Shown: piece after piece, positions 8,012-14,349 of the stretch
Layout: the number at the start of each line of letters is the position of its first letter
How positions within the stretch are numbered: position 1 is the stretch's first letter
NCBI GenBank assembly: GCA_002410755.1
Contig: DHOL01000082.1
Location: 9,098 to 23,446, forward strand
From: Ruminococcaceae bacterium UBA5391
Lineage (GTDB): Bacteria; Bacillota; Clostridia; Oscillospirales; Acutalibacteraceae
Length of the DNA stretch: 14,349 nt
Direction: 5' to 3'
Notes under the pieces: model-generated
The model's input: the letters and a program-made list of their open reading frames with translations, nothing else
Database searches by the model: none
Told to the model about the DNA's origin: nothing
Position numbers and translations under genes: made by a program

Positions 8012-9070
8012 ATGGATAAAATCATTGCTGAAGACTGTCTCCAATATCTGCCGAAGATTGACCTGTCCCCCATGAAGGGGAAAACTGTACTGATTACAGG
8101 CGCCAACGGGATGATTGGGACGTACCTGATTACTCTTCTGCACATGGCCAACGTCAAGCAGGACGCAGGGATTCGCATTGCCGCCGTCAGCAAGCATCCC
8201 CCCTGCGAAAAGCTATCCGGCCTGTTTCAGAACAGCAGAGAAAAATATCTGTTCCGCGCCGCAGACCTTGCAGACTCCGCAACACTGGACATCCCATGGA
8301 AAACGGACTATATCATTCATGCGGCAACTTATGCGCAACCGGCAATCTTCATGAAAAACTATTCTGAAACAATCCGGCTGAATATCTTCGCGACTGAAAA
8401 TCTGCTGAAAAGGGCAAAAGCCGATGGTTCAAAATTTCTGTTTCTCAGCTCATCCGAAGTCTATGGGAATCCAAACCCGGCCAACATCCCAACCCGTGAG
8501 GATTTTCCCGGGCTCTGTTCCCCACTGAGTATCCGGTCAGTCTATGCGGAATCAAAAAGGATGGGCGAAACCCTTTGCTGTGCTTACCGGAAATTTGAAT
8601 CCGTCGACGCGAAAATTGCTAGGGTTTTCATGAGCTACGGCCCCGGGCTCACAACCCGTGACAAACGCGTTATGGGACAATTCCTGAAACAGGCGCTGCT
8701 CAATAAAAAGATTACCATGCTTGACGATGGGAAAAAAGTTCGGACTTTTTGCTATGTTGCAGACTGCGCCGCAATGCTTCTTTTTGTGTTGTTGTGGGGA
8801 AAAGACGTCGTTTACAATGTCGGGGCAGAAAACCGGATTACCATAAGGCAGCTTGCCGAAGAAATCTGCAGGCAAACAGGGAGTTCCCTGACTGTTGGAC
8901 GTCCGCGTCTCTCCTCGGAAAAAGTGGTGGAGGTTTCGCCGGAAATCGTTGAACCCGATCTAACAAAAATTCGTTCGGAATTTGATCTTCCTCCCTTTAT
9001 GCCGTTCCAAAAAGGACTGGCACGCACAATCGAATGGAACCGGCCCCTGCTGGAAAACAACCCCCGGTAA
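8012..9070 (+). CDS. Extended SDR, NAD-dependent nucleotide-sugar dehydratase/epimerase/decarboxylase family
   Basis: The 352-residue protein has the Rossmann dinucleotide-binding motif TGANGMIG (about residues 29-36), an SSSEVYGNP block, the catalytic YAESK (YxxxK), and the substrate-domain motifs RVFMSYGPGL and VRTFCYVADC. The SSSEVYG and RSVYAESKRMGETLC blocks recall UDP-glucuronate decarboxylase (TSEVYG, RSCYDEGKRVAETLC) more than dTDP-glucose 4,6-dehydratase, which has a DEVYG block. The substrate is not fixed by sequence. Given manC upstream, a GDP- or other NDP-linked sugar is likely. It could act before the E1 pair (making a keto sugar) or after it (reducing a branched product). ATG 8012 has AAAAGGA 5 bases upstream. 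This appears to be the last gene of the manC operon, since a 126-base gap with its own promoter candidate follows. Confidence 0.85.
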   Translation: MDKIIAEDCLQYLPKIDLSPMKGKTVLITGANGMIGTYLITLLHMANVKQDAGIRIAAVSKHPPCEKLSGLFQNSREKYLFRAADLADSATLDIPWKTDYIIHAATYAQPAIFMKNYSETIRLNIFATENLLKRAKADGSKFLFLSSSEVYGNPNPANIPTREDFPGLCSPLSIRSVYAESKRMGETLCCAYRKFESVDAKIARVFMSYGPGLTTRDKRVMGQFLKQALLNKKITMLDDGKKVRTFCYVADCAAMLLFVLLWGKDVVYNVGAENRITIRQLAEEICRQTGSSLTVGRPRLSSEKVVEVSPEIVEPDLTKIRSEFDLPPFMPFQKGLARTIEWNRPLLENNPR

Positions 9071-9088
9071 AATTCTGGGGAAACCTGG

Positions 9089-9133
9089 GCAGGAAAAGAC
9101 TTCCGCATGTCTGTAGAATGGCTTTTCACCTGC
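9089..9133. repeat. Imperfect stem-loop between the SDR gene and the DNRLRE gene
   Basis: GCAGGAAAAG pairs with CTTTTCACCTGC (two-base bulge), and the loop holds a smaller AGAC/GTCT hairpin. It could end the upstream operon or act in the leader, but no T-run follows, so it is not a classical terminator. Confidence 0.3.
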
Positions 9134-9146
9134 TAACATTTGCAAG

Positions 9147-9174
9147 GACTGCATGGGACGTGCGGCATAATATA
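9147..9174 (+). promoter_or_regulatory. Candidate promoter of the DNRLRE gene (sigma-K-like -10 box)
   Basis: CATAATATA (9166-9174) fits the sigma-K -10 pattern CATAnnnTA exactly. The weak -35 candidate is GACT (9147-9150), 15 bases upstream. No convincing sigma-A -35 box stands at 16-18 bases. The box ends 22 bases before the ATG, and AGGGTG at about 9183-9188 serves as ribosome site. Confidence 0.35.
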
Positions 9175-9196
9175 AAGGGGAAAGGGTGATAATTCA

Positions 9197-10315
9197 ATGC
9201 CGACTACAACGGTAAATATTTCAAATACAACTTTTGTCGCATCTGGGCAACCGAACAACAACATGTCTTCCTATTCGGTCATGTATGTAGGCACGAACCC
9301 ACAATTTCAGGACTGCATCGGTTTGATGCAGATTACACTTCCTTCACTTCCTGTGAATCAGGTTGACAGCGCATTCCTTCAACTGGCAGTCGTTGCAAAA
9401 AGCGGCGCCGCGTCGAGCCCGGTTGTCGTTAATCGGGTAGATGAAGCCTTCAGCACTTCTACAGTTACCTACAGCACACGTCCGTCTTTTACGCCTACCG
9501 CATCCACGATCAATGTCAGTACGTCTGATTTGTACACAATCGTGCAGATTGATGTAACTGCTCTGATAAGCAGCTGGCTGAACGGGACGGTGCCGAACAA
9601 CGGCCTTGCACTGACTAACTCGGACGGTTCCACCGTGGTTCACTTCGCCACGAACAATATTATCTACCAGCCGTATTTCCCAACGTTGACGTTGACCTAC
9701 TCCAGTTCTCCTGCAAGCAACACCGCAATCTGTTTCAGTTACGAGCAGCTTGCACATGTGATTACCCAACTGATACAGTTGTATCCGTCAACGGTCATGA
9801 CATTCTATACGACAGGGTTCAACGTCGTTGGAGTCACTGGAATTCCGATTGAGCTTTACGCCTCGCCGGACGCTAGTTACGGGACGCTCGCCGTCATAAC
9901 GGATGCCGGAGTGAATGGAGCCGTGCCTCTTAATCAGATCACGGCGATTGAGTTGCCAGCCGACGCAATTTACAACCAGTCAATCACGTATTTGCCCACT
10001 CCGCAGTTCCCTGCTGGTTGTGACAAAAACCTGATTACCTCATGGCATGACTATCTGCCTGTGTCGACCGCCGCGACGGTTTACACGGGGGCTCTGATTT
10101 CGGAGACCGGCGTGGTTTACAGAAATGAATATGGCCTTCTCGTCATGGCAGATAATGGCACCGGCCTGCACCCGGTCTTTCTGCCCGTTGTTAATATTAC
10201 GGCCGTCACGACGACTGCTCCTGCGGCAGCCCCGGGCAAAACTAAGGATGTATCAAAATCCGGCCTGATCATTCAAGGGAAAAGCGAAAATTACCCGCTG
10301 AATCATCAGCAGTAA
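9197..10315 (+). CDS. DNRLRE-domain protein, Ser/Thr-rich, no signal peptide
   Basis: The 372-residue protein starts MPTTTVNISNTTFVASGQ and has no signal peptide or membrane segment. Residues about 1-170 fit the DNRLRE beta-sandwich fold: paired strands with FLQLAVVAKSG, the VDEAFSTSTVTYSTRPSF signature, VQIDVTALISSWLNG and FPTLTLTYSS. Residues about 172-345 form a second region of unknown type, beginning with CFSYEQLAHVITQLIQLYP and containing two similar strand sets (YGTLAVITDAG... and YGLLVMADNGTG...). The last 30 residues are polar and probably disordered. Ser, Thr and Ala are strikingly frequent, which gives many possible O-glycosylation sites. It is transcribed alone, between its own promoter candidate and a strong terminator, and lies between sugar-nucleotide and glycosyltransferase genes. 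A structural surface protein, perhaps of the spore, is inferred. The ribosome site AGGGTG is 8 bases before ATG 9197. Confidence 0.75.
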   Translation: MPTTTVNISNTTFVASGQPNNNMSSYSVMYVGTNPQFQDCIGLMQITLPSLPVNQVDSAFLQLAVVAKSGAASSPVVVNRVDEAFSTSTVTYSTRPSFTPTASTINVSTSDLYTIVQIDVTALISSWLNGTVPNNGLALTNSDGSTVVHFATNNIIYQPYFPTLTLTYSSSPASNTAICFSYEQLAHVITQLIQLYPSTVMTFYTTGFNVVGVTGIPIELYASPDASYGTLAVITDAGVNGAVPLNQITAIELPADAIYNQSITYLPTPQFPAGCDKNLITSWHDYLPVSTAATVYTGALISETGVVYRNEYGLLVMADNGTGLHPVFLPVVNITAVTTTAPAAAPGKTKDVSKSGLIIQGKSENYPLNHQQ

Positions 10316-10336
10316 CAGTAATTTCAAATTGGATTT

Positions 10337-10372
10337 CCGGCCTTTCCCTTTTGGAAAAGGCCGGTTTTCTGT
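10337..10372 (+). terminator. Rho-independent terminator after the DNRLRE gene
   Basis: CCGGCCTTTCC pairs with GGAAAAGGCCGG (one-base bulge) around a short CTTTT loop, followed by TTTTCTGTTT. The stem is GC-rich and lies 22 bases after the stop codon. It separates the DNRLRE gene from the glycosyltransferase operon. Confidence 0.88.
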
Positions 10373-10386
10373 TTCTATTCATTCTT

Positions 10387-10418
10387 TTTACACAAACTTC
10401 CGGTTCATTCATAATATG
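10387..10418 (+). promoter_or_regulatory. Promoter of the glycosyltransferase operon
   Basis: TTTACA (10387-10392), 17 bases, then CATAAT (10410-10415) is a good sigma-A promoter with one mismatch in each box. The same -10 region, CATAATATG, is one base from the sigma-K pattern CATAnnnTA, with CACA at 10391-10394. It stands directly after the terminator and about 40 bases before the first gene's ATG. Confidence 0.5.
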
Positions 10419-10454
10419 ATATGAATATTTTATTTTGTGGGGTGATTGCAGCGT

Positions 10455-11597
10455 ATGGCGAAAGATAGGTTCCTCCTGATTAAAGCCTGGAGCTATATAT
10501 TATGGGCTGATATAGAGCATGTGCTGAGCCAACTGTTGATTGCGGAATTAACAGACCGCATTCCCGTCGTCTACTGGCCCACTTATTGCCTGCACAATGG
10601 TTTTATCCATACAAACGGCTTTGAACTGTATTTTGAGCCGGTTTCCGATTTCACCATTTTTGATGTGGCAAACCCCGACTATACCTTTTATCCGCCCGTA
10701 TGGGATGAGAACAACCTGCTGGCCGACGATCCCTCAAGGGAAACATGGGTGTATCGGAATATCGGGGATATGCTGACCTGCAACGCCAACGTCCTTGTCG
10801 GAGACGTCTACTTCGACATTTACAATCTGATTCCCTTCATCGGCAAGGATAAAGCGGAGTATGGCATGACGGTGCGGCAGATTTACCGGTATCTATTCAA
10901 AAAGTATATCCACTTAAAGTCCGACATCAAAATTGAAGTGGAAGGCTTTTATAACTCTTGGCTGCGTGATTACGCACCGGTGCTGGCCGTTCATGTTTTA
11001 AGGCCAGATAAGGACCAGGCCATCCTGAAAAGCAACGGCAGGAAAAAATATCAATACCACTCAAAAAGTTATGGAAAGAGTTCAAAAAGCCCAATCGAGA
11101 AAAAAGTTAAAATAAGCCGGCTGCCATGGAGACGGAAAACCATGCTGCCAAACGAAGCATACTACAACGAAATCCGACAGATTATTGAGAAATACGACAT
11201 CAGGAAGATTTTTCTTTTAACAAACAGTGTAGAGGTGTTGAAAGAATATCAGCAAAAATATGGTTCCATGGTCGTTGCAACGGATTGCAAAAGGCTGACG
11301 GCCGACGATGACGCCTCTTTCTTGGAAAGCCCCATGGTAAAAAGGCGCCGTGGCGTCGAAGTGCTGAAAGACACCTACCTTGCCGCAAAGTGCGAATTCT
11401 TTATCGGCAACGACTTTTCCAGCCTGTCTCAGACTGTCGTTAATATGAAGGAATGGGACAGCAGTAACGTGAAGCTGCTTTACTGGCAGGTAGGAAAACT
11501 GAAATATCCGATTAACCAGAAAATCATCACTTCCCGGAAAGGGCGGAGTATTTTCAAAAGGATTGCCGCTTCAATCAGGAAGCATTTTGCAAAATAA
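10455..11597 (+). CDS. Glycosyltransferase-like protein 1, NodZ/FUT8/O-fucosyltransferase-type fold, degenerate donor motif
   Basis: The 380-residue protein is the first of three tandem paralogues. ATG 10455 is chosen over the upstream TTG (10446) because MAKDRFLLIKAW aligns with the starts of the other two and GGGGTG lies 10 bases upstream, whereas it would touch the TTG. Shared blocks are RFLLIK, LTDRIPVVYW, FELYFEPVSD and a C-terminal KDTYLAAKCEFFIGN...SS. In fucosyltransferases of the NodZ/FUT8/POFUT type, an HxRxxDK motif binds GDP-fucose. Here the matching place (residue 180) reads HVLRPDK: the first Arg is Leu, while Asp-Lys are kept. A Lys/Arg-rich insertion of about 36 residues (SNGRKKYQYHSKSYGKSSKS and onward) follows, which the paralogues lack. 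It may be an altered or non-catalytic partner. No signal peptide is seen, so it is cytoplasmic. Confidence 0.65.
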   Translation: MAKDRFLLIKAWSYILWADIEHVLSQLLIAELTDRIPVVYWPTYCLHNGFIHTNGFELYFEPVSDFTIFDVANPDYTFYPPVWDENNLLADDPSRETWVYRNIGDMLTCNANVLVGDVYFDIYNLIPFIGKDKAEYGMTVRQIYRYLFKKYIHLKSDIKIEVEGFYNSWLRDYAPVLAVHVLRPDKDQAILKSNGRKKYQYHSKSYGKSSKSPIEKKVKISRLPWRRKTMLPNEAYYNEIRQIIEKYDIRKIFLLTNSVEVLKEYQQKYGSMVVATDCKRLTADDDASFLESPMVKRRRGVEVLKDTYLAAKCEFFIGNDFSSLSQTVVNMKEWDSSNVKLLYWQVGKLKYPINQKIITSRKGRSIFKRIAASIRKHFAK

Positions 11598-11626
11598 ACC
11601 GAGTCTTTTACGGAGATGAAATCATT

Positions 11627-12688
11627 ATGCCAAAGGAGCGCTTTCTGTTAATTAAAAGCTGGGGCTGCGGATTCTGGTCTGATGTGGACCATGTTATGGG
11701 CCAGCTTCTTGTCGCTGAACTGACAAACCGGATACCGGTTGTCTACTGGGGGCCAAACAGCCTGTATGCAAAATCCTTTCAGACAAACGCGTTTGAACTT
11801 TATTTTGAGCCAATCTCGAAATACACCATTCAGGACCTGGCCTGGCCGGGGTATACGTTTTACCCATCTGTCTGGAATGCGCGGAATATCATGATTGAAG
11901 ACCTCGACAAAATTGCCTGGACACAGCGCAATCTGGGCGACATGATGAGCAGCGACGCAAGCGTGGTCGTCAGCGACGTGCACTATTTTGTTAAGCCGAT
12001 GATTGACTATATTCCGGAAGGCCACTGGGCTTACGGAATGACACCGCACCAAATCTACCGCTGTCTGTTCGACAAATATCTGAAACTGAAACCGGATATC
12101 AAGCAGGAGATACAGAACTTTTACAGCGAAAATCTTGAGGGGAAAGGGCCGCTTCTGGGAGTCCATATCAGGGGCGGAGACAAGATCCGCGAAGTTGAAA
12201 ACCTTGCGCGGCTGAACCAAAGATATTATAAGGAAATCGACCGGTACATTCAGCGCTACGGCATCCGAAAGATTCTTCTCCTGACCGACTGCAAAGATAT
12301 TATAAAAAAGTTCAAACAGCTGTACGGCCCCATGCTGGTATTCACCGACTGTAGAAGGAGCGAACTCAACGACACCCGCAACGCCGCGCACCTGAAACCT
12401 TACCGCGAAAGAAGACGGAAAGGCATCGAAGTCATCAAAGACACATACCTCGCATCAAAATGCGATTTCTTTATCGGTAACGGCTATTCCAACGTCTCCT
12501 ATGCAGTAAAACGCCTCAAGGACTGGCCGGAAGACCATATCGTCCTGTTCTACAGGGACCTGAAAAAGGAGAAGAGATTGGCAAAGAAAAGAACCGCAAA
12601 AGCCGGAAAGCTCAGGAATGCGGAAACGATAAACCACCGGTCCGGGTACCCGGAATTTTATGGAGGTGTAAACACCTATGCCGACTAA
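11627..12688 (+). CDS. Glycosyltransferase-like protein 2, NodZ/FUT8/O-fucosyltransferase-type, intact HxRxxDK motif
   Basis: The 353-residue paralogue starts MPKERFLLIKSW after a CGGAGATG ribosome site and begins 29 bases after the first copy stops. It carries LTNRIPVVYWG, FELYFEPISKYT, and at residue 180 the motif HIRGGDK. This fits the HxRxxDK donor-phosphate motif of GDP-fucose-dependent transferases (H-V-R-R-T-D-K in FUT8). The C-terminal KDTYLASKCDFFIGNGYSNV supplies the usual second conserved region. The tail (about residues 318-353) is Lys/Arg-rich. GDP-linked donors fit with manC in the neighbouring operon. Acceptor and exact sugar are unknown. Of the three copies, this one looks most likely to be catalytically complete. 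Its last 11 bases overlap the third copy, so the two are translationally coupled. Confidence 0.7.
   Translation: MPKERFLLIKSWGCGFWSDVDHVMGQLLVAELTNRIPVVYWGPNSLYAKSFQTNAFELYFEPISKYTIQDLAWPGYTFYPSVWNARNIMIEDLDKIAWTQRNLGDMMSSDASVVVSDVHYFVKPMIDYIPEGHWAYGMTPHQIYRCLFDKYLKLKPDIKQEIQNFYSENLEGKGPLLGVHIRGGDKIREVENLARLNQRYYKEIDRYIQRYGIRKILLLTDCKDIIKKFKQLYGPMLVFTDCRRSELNDTRNAAHLKPYRERRRKGIEVIKDTYLASKCDFFIGNGYSNVSYAVKRLKDWPEDHIVLFYRDLKKEKRLAKKRTAKAGKLRNAETINHRSGYPEFYGGVNTYAD
12664..12677 (+). promoter_or_regulatory. Hairpin enclosing the ribosome binding site of glycosyltransferase 3
   Basis: AGGTG-TAAA-CACCT forms a 5-bp stem with a 4-base loop, ending at the base before ATG 12678 and burying most of the GGAGGTG ribosome site (12662-12668). 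It lies inside the last codons of the previous gene, so ribosomes finishing that gene would open it. This suggests strict translational coupling. Confidence 0.45.
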
Positions 12689-13637
12689 CCGTTTCCTTTT
12701 CATAAAGGCCATCGGCCACAGCATATGGGCGGATGTCGACCATGTCATATGTCAGGTTTTTGCCGCCGAACTTACGAACCGGGTTCCCGTCGTTTACTGG
12801 GGAATGGAAAGCATGTACAGCGCCTCGATGAATGACAATTCGTTCAAGCTGTTTTTTGAGCCGGTGTCGGACTATTCCGTGGAAGACGTTGTGCAGCCGG
12901 AATTTACCTATTTTCCGCCGACGTGGGAATATGGAAACGTTCTGGCGGAAGATACCGACAAGCTGAAAATGGAAAACCGCAGCCTGAAAGAGCTGATGGA
13001 AAGCAATGCCAACGTCGTCGTCAGCGACGTCTACTATCCAATCCAGGCAATGCTGCCATGGGTTAAAAGTGATCACTGGGCCTATGGGAAAACGCCGATT
13101 CAAATCTACCGGCATCTTTTCAGCCGTTACCTGAAGCTTAAGCCGGAAACAAAAAAAGAAATCCAGAAGTATATCAATACCCATCCTGATTTTCGGGATG
13201 AAAGGCCAATCATCGGCGTCCACGTACGGGAAAAAGCCATTGTAAATGAAGTAGCCCAGCTTTATGACCTGAACGAATTTTACAAGCCGCGGATTTGGGA
13301 CTTCATTGTCCGATATAATGCCCGACACATTTTTTTAATCACGGATTCCAGAAAAATTTTCAGGCAGTACAAAAAGCTGTACGATAAAAACGGTCTGCTC
13401 ATGTACACGGACAGCAAAAAAGAGCTGTTTCGGCCGCGCATCATGACCTGCCTCCTGGATTACCCGAACAAACGCCACAAAGGCGTAGAACTGAAAAAGG
13501 ATACCATCGAAATTATCAAAGACACCTACCTTGCCGCGCAGTGTGACTTTTTTATTGGCAATGGGTATTCCAATCTGTCGAATGCGGTTATGCGGCTGAA
13601 GGATTGGCCCGAGACCAACATCAAACTTCTGTATTGA
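12678..13637 (+). CDS. Glycosyltransferase-like protein 3, NodZ/FUT8/O-fucosyltransferase-type, degenerate donor motif
   Basis: The 319-residue third paralogue is the shortest. It starts MPTNRFLFIKAIGHSIWADV and keeps LTNRVPVVYWG, FKLFFEPVSDYSVED, YGKTPIQIYRHLFSRYLKLK and the C-terminal KDTYLAAQCDFFIGNGYSNL, so the fold should be the same. At residue 182 the donor motif reads HVREKAI. The essential-type Arg is kept, but the Asp and Lys of HxRxxDK are Ala and Ile. The surrounding stretch aligns without gaps to copy 2, so this is substitution rather than misalignment. It lacks the basic C-terminal tail of the other two and ends right after the conserved core (IKLLY). It may use a different donor or act as a partner subunit. 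Its start overlaps the end of copy 2 by 11 bases. Confidence 0.65.
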   Translation: MPTNRFLFIKAIGHSIWADVDHVICQVFAAELTNRVPVVYWGMESMYSASMNDNSFKLFFEPVSDYSVEDVVQPEFTYFPPTWEYGNVLAEDTDKLKMENRSLKELMESNANVVVSDVYYPIQAMLPWVKSDHWAYGKTPIQIYRHLFSRYLKLKPETKKEIQKYINTHPDFRDERPIIGVHVREKAIVNEVAQLYDLNEFYKPRIWDFIVRYNARHIFLITDSRKIFRQYKKLYDKNGLLMYTDSKKELFRPRIMTCLLDYPNKRHKGVELKKDTIEIIKDTYLAAQCDFFIGNGYSNLSNAVMRLKDWPETNIKLLY

Positions 13638-13681
13638 CGGTTTGACTAAAACCTGCCGCTTTCAGGAAAGAAGGCTTTGCT

Positions 13682-14349
13682 TTGGATCATAAGGAAAAGA
13701 AATATCTTGATTATCTTAAGGCAAACTGTCCCGGGATTCCGTTACAGGACGTCACGTTTAATTTTCTGGACGGGACGCACAGCGACATCGTAATTGCAAA
13801 CGGAAGCACCGCATTCCGGTTTTCAAAATACGACTGGGCTGTCTGTTATTTGACCAACGCAGTCAGGGCTGTCCGCCTTGCCAAAAAATACGTTGAACTC
13901 CCACTGCCGGATATTATCCCCCTCGAGCCTGGAGTTGTAAAATACGGTTTTATCCCGGGCAAACCGCTGTCGCGGAATAAGCTCCTCCTCAGTAAAAGCC
14001 TGGAACAGGATTATCTGGCAAAACAGCTTGGAACATTTCTCGTTCAGCTGCATTCCGTCCCGCTCGAAGAAGCCAAAAACGCCCGGCTGGAAAGCCGCTT
14101 TGCAGACAGGGATCGCTCATACTGGAAATCCAGGTACCATGAATTGGAAAGGAAGCTCTTCCCCTACTGCGACAATTACACCCGGGAATCAATTCAGCAG
14201 CTTTTCCGGGTTCCCTTTGAAAAGAAGAACTTTTTCGATTATCCCCCATGCCTGGTTCACGCGGACTTAGTTCCACGCCATATTCTCTGTAAAGAAAAAT
14301 CGCTGAGAATCAACGGTATCACCGGATTCGGTTCCTGCGGCATTGGAGA
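13682..14349 (+). CDS. Aminoglycoside-phosphotransferase-like (APH/choline-kinase fold) protein, partial
   Basis: An open frame of 222 codons runs off the right edge. The start TTG at 13682 is supported by AAAGAAGG 7 bases upstream. No in-frame ATG lies between the preceding stop and this point. The N-terminal lobe contains NFLDGTHSDIVIANGSTAFRF (glycine-poor nucleotide loop region). Then come LGTFLVQLHSVPL and the catalytic loop HADLVPRHIL (from residue 193), with the family's HxD but His in place of the usual Asn. The metal-binding DFG-type block reads GITGFGSCGIGD, so its Asp is Gly (residue 215). Such kinases phosphorylate small hydroxyl substrates including sugars. CotS-type spore-coat proteins share the fold. 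It follows the third glycosyltransferase by 44 bases in the same operon. It could modify a sugar or glycan, or be a non-catalytic relative. Confidence 0.7.
   Translation, partial: MDHKEKKYLDYLKANCPGIPLQDVTFNFLDGTHSDIVIANGSTAFRFSKYDWAVCYLTNAVRAVRLAKKYVELPLPDIIPLEPGVVKYGFIPGKPLSRNKLLLSKSLEQDYLAKQLGTFLVQLHSVPLEEAKNARLESRFADRDRSYWKSRYHELERKLFPYCDNYTRESIQQLFRVPFEKKNFFDYPPCLVHADLVPRHILCKEKSLRINGITGFGSCGIG

Noticed and set aside
11648..12391. 247-codon minus-strand open frame opposite glycosyltransferase 2
   Set aside because: It is the antisense shadow of a well-supported conserved gene. A similar 238-codon shadow lies opposite copy 3 (12612-13328), which reflects paralogous codon patterns rather than real genes.

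Overview
The window looks like chromosomal DNA of a Gram-positive Clostridia-type bacterium. The signs are strong GGAGG-type ribosome sites, frequent TTG starts, tightly packed operons and short spacers. No rRNA or other taxonomic marker is present, so genus-level placement is not possible. No tRNA, CRISPR array or complete mobile element was seen.

Left part (1-4740). A large secreted FG-GAP/VCBS-type protein runs on the minus strand off the left edge, with a TTG start at 2869. It is followed by decayed DNA: a gene remnant that reads like an S8-family subtilisin-like peptidase that has lost its serine block (about 3003-3525), an intact TetR-family regulator with its own promoter and a candidate operator (3621-4361), and a truncated IS3-family transposase fragment with one terminal repeat (4508-4740).

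Middle part (4780-9070). A plus-strand operon carries four sugar-nucleotide-type genes: manC (GDP-mannose pyrophosphorylase, broken by a one-base frameshift near 5245-5259), the alpha and beta chains of a thiamine-diphosphate E1 dehydrogenase/transferase, and an extended SDR of the UDP-glucuronate decarboxylase / NDP-sugar dehydratase type. No E2 or E3 genes accompany the E1 pair. I infer a role in sugar modification, possibly two-carbon branching of a nucleotide sugar, rather than central metabolism.

Right part (9147-14349). A stand-alone gene encodes a Ser/Thr-rich DNRLRE-domain protein with no signal peptide and ends at a strong terminator (10337-10372). A new operon then encodes three tandem paralogous glycosyltransferase-like proteins of the NodZ/FUT8/O-fucosyltransferase fold type, followed by an aminoglycoside-phosphotransferase-like kinase that runs off the right edge.

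Working model (inference): the locus makes an unusual GDP-linked sugar and attaches it to a surface protein or glycan. The DNRLRE protein is the nearest candidate acceptor. CATAnnnTA-like promoter boxes and the absence of a signal peptide hint at mother-cell expression and a spore-surface target, but sigma-A readings are also possible for two of the three promoters.
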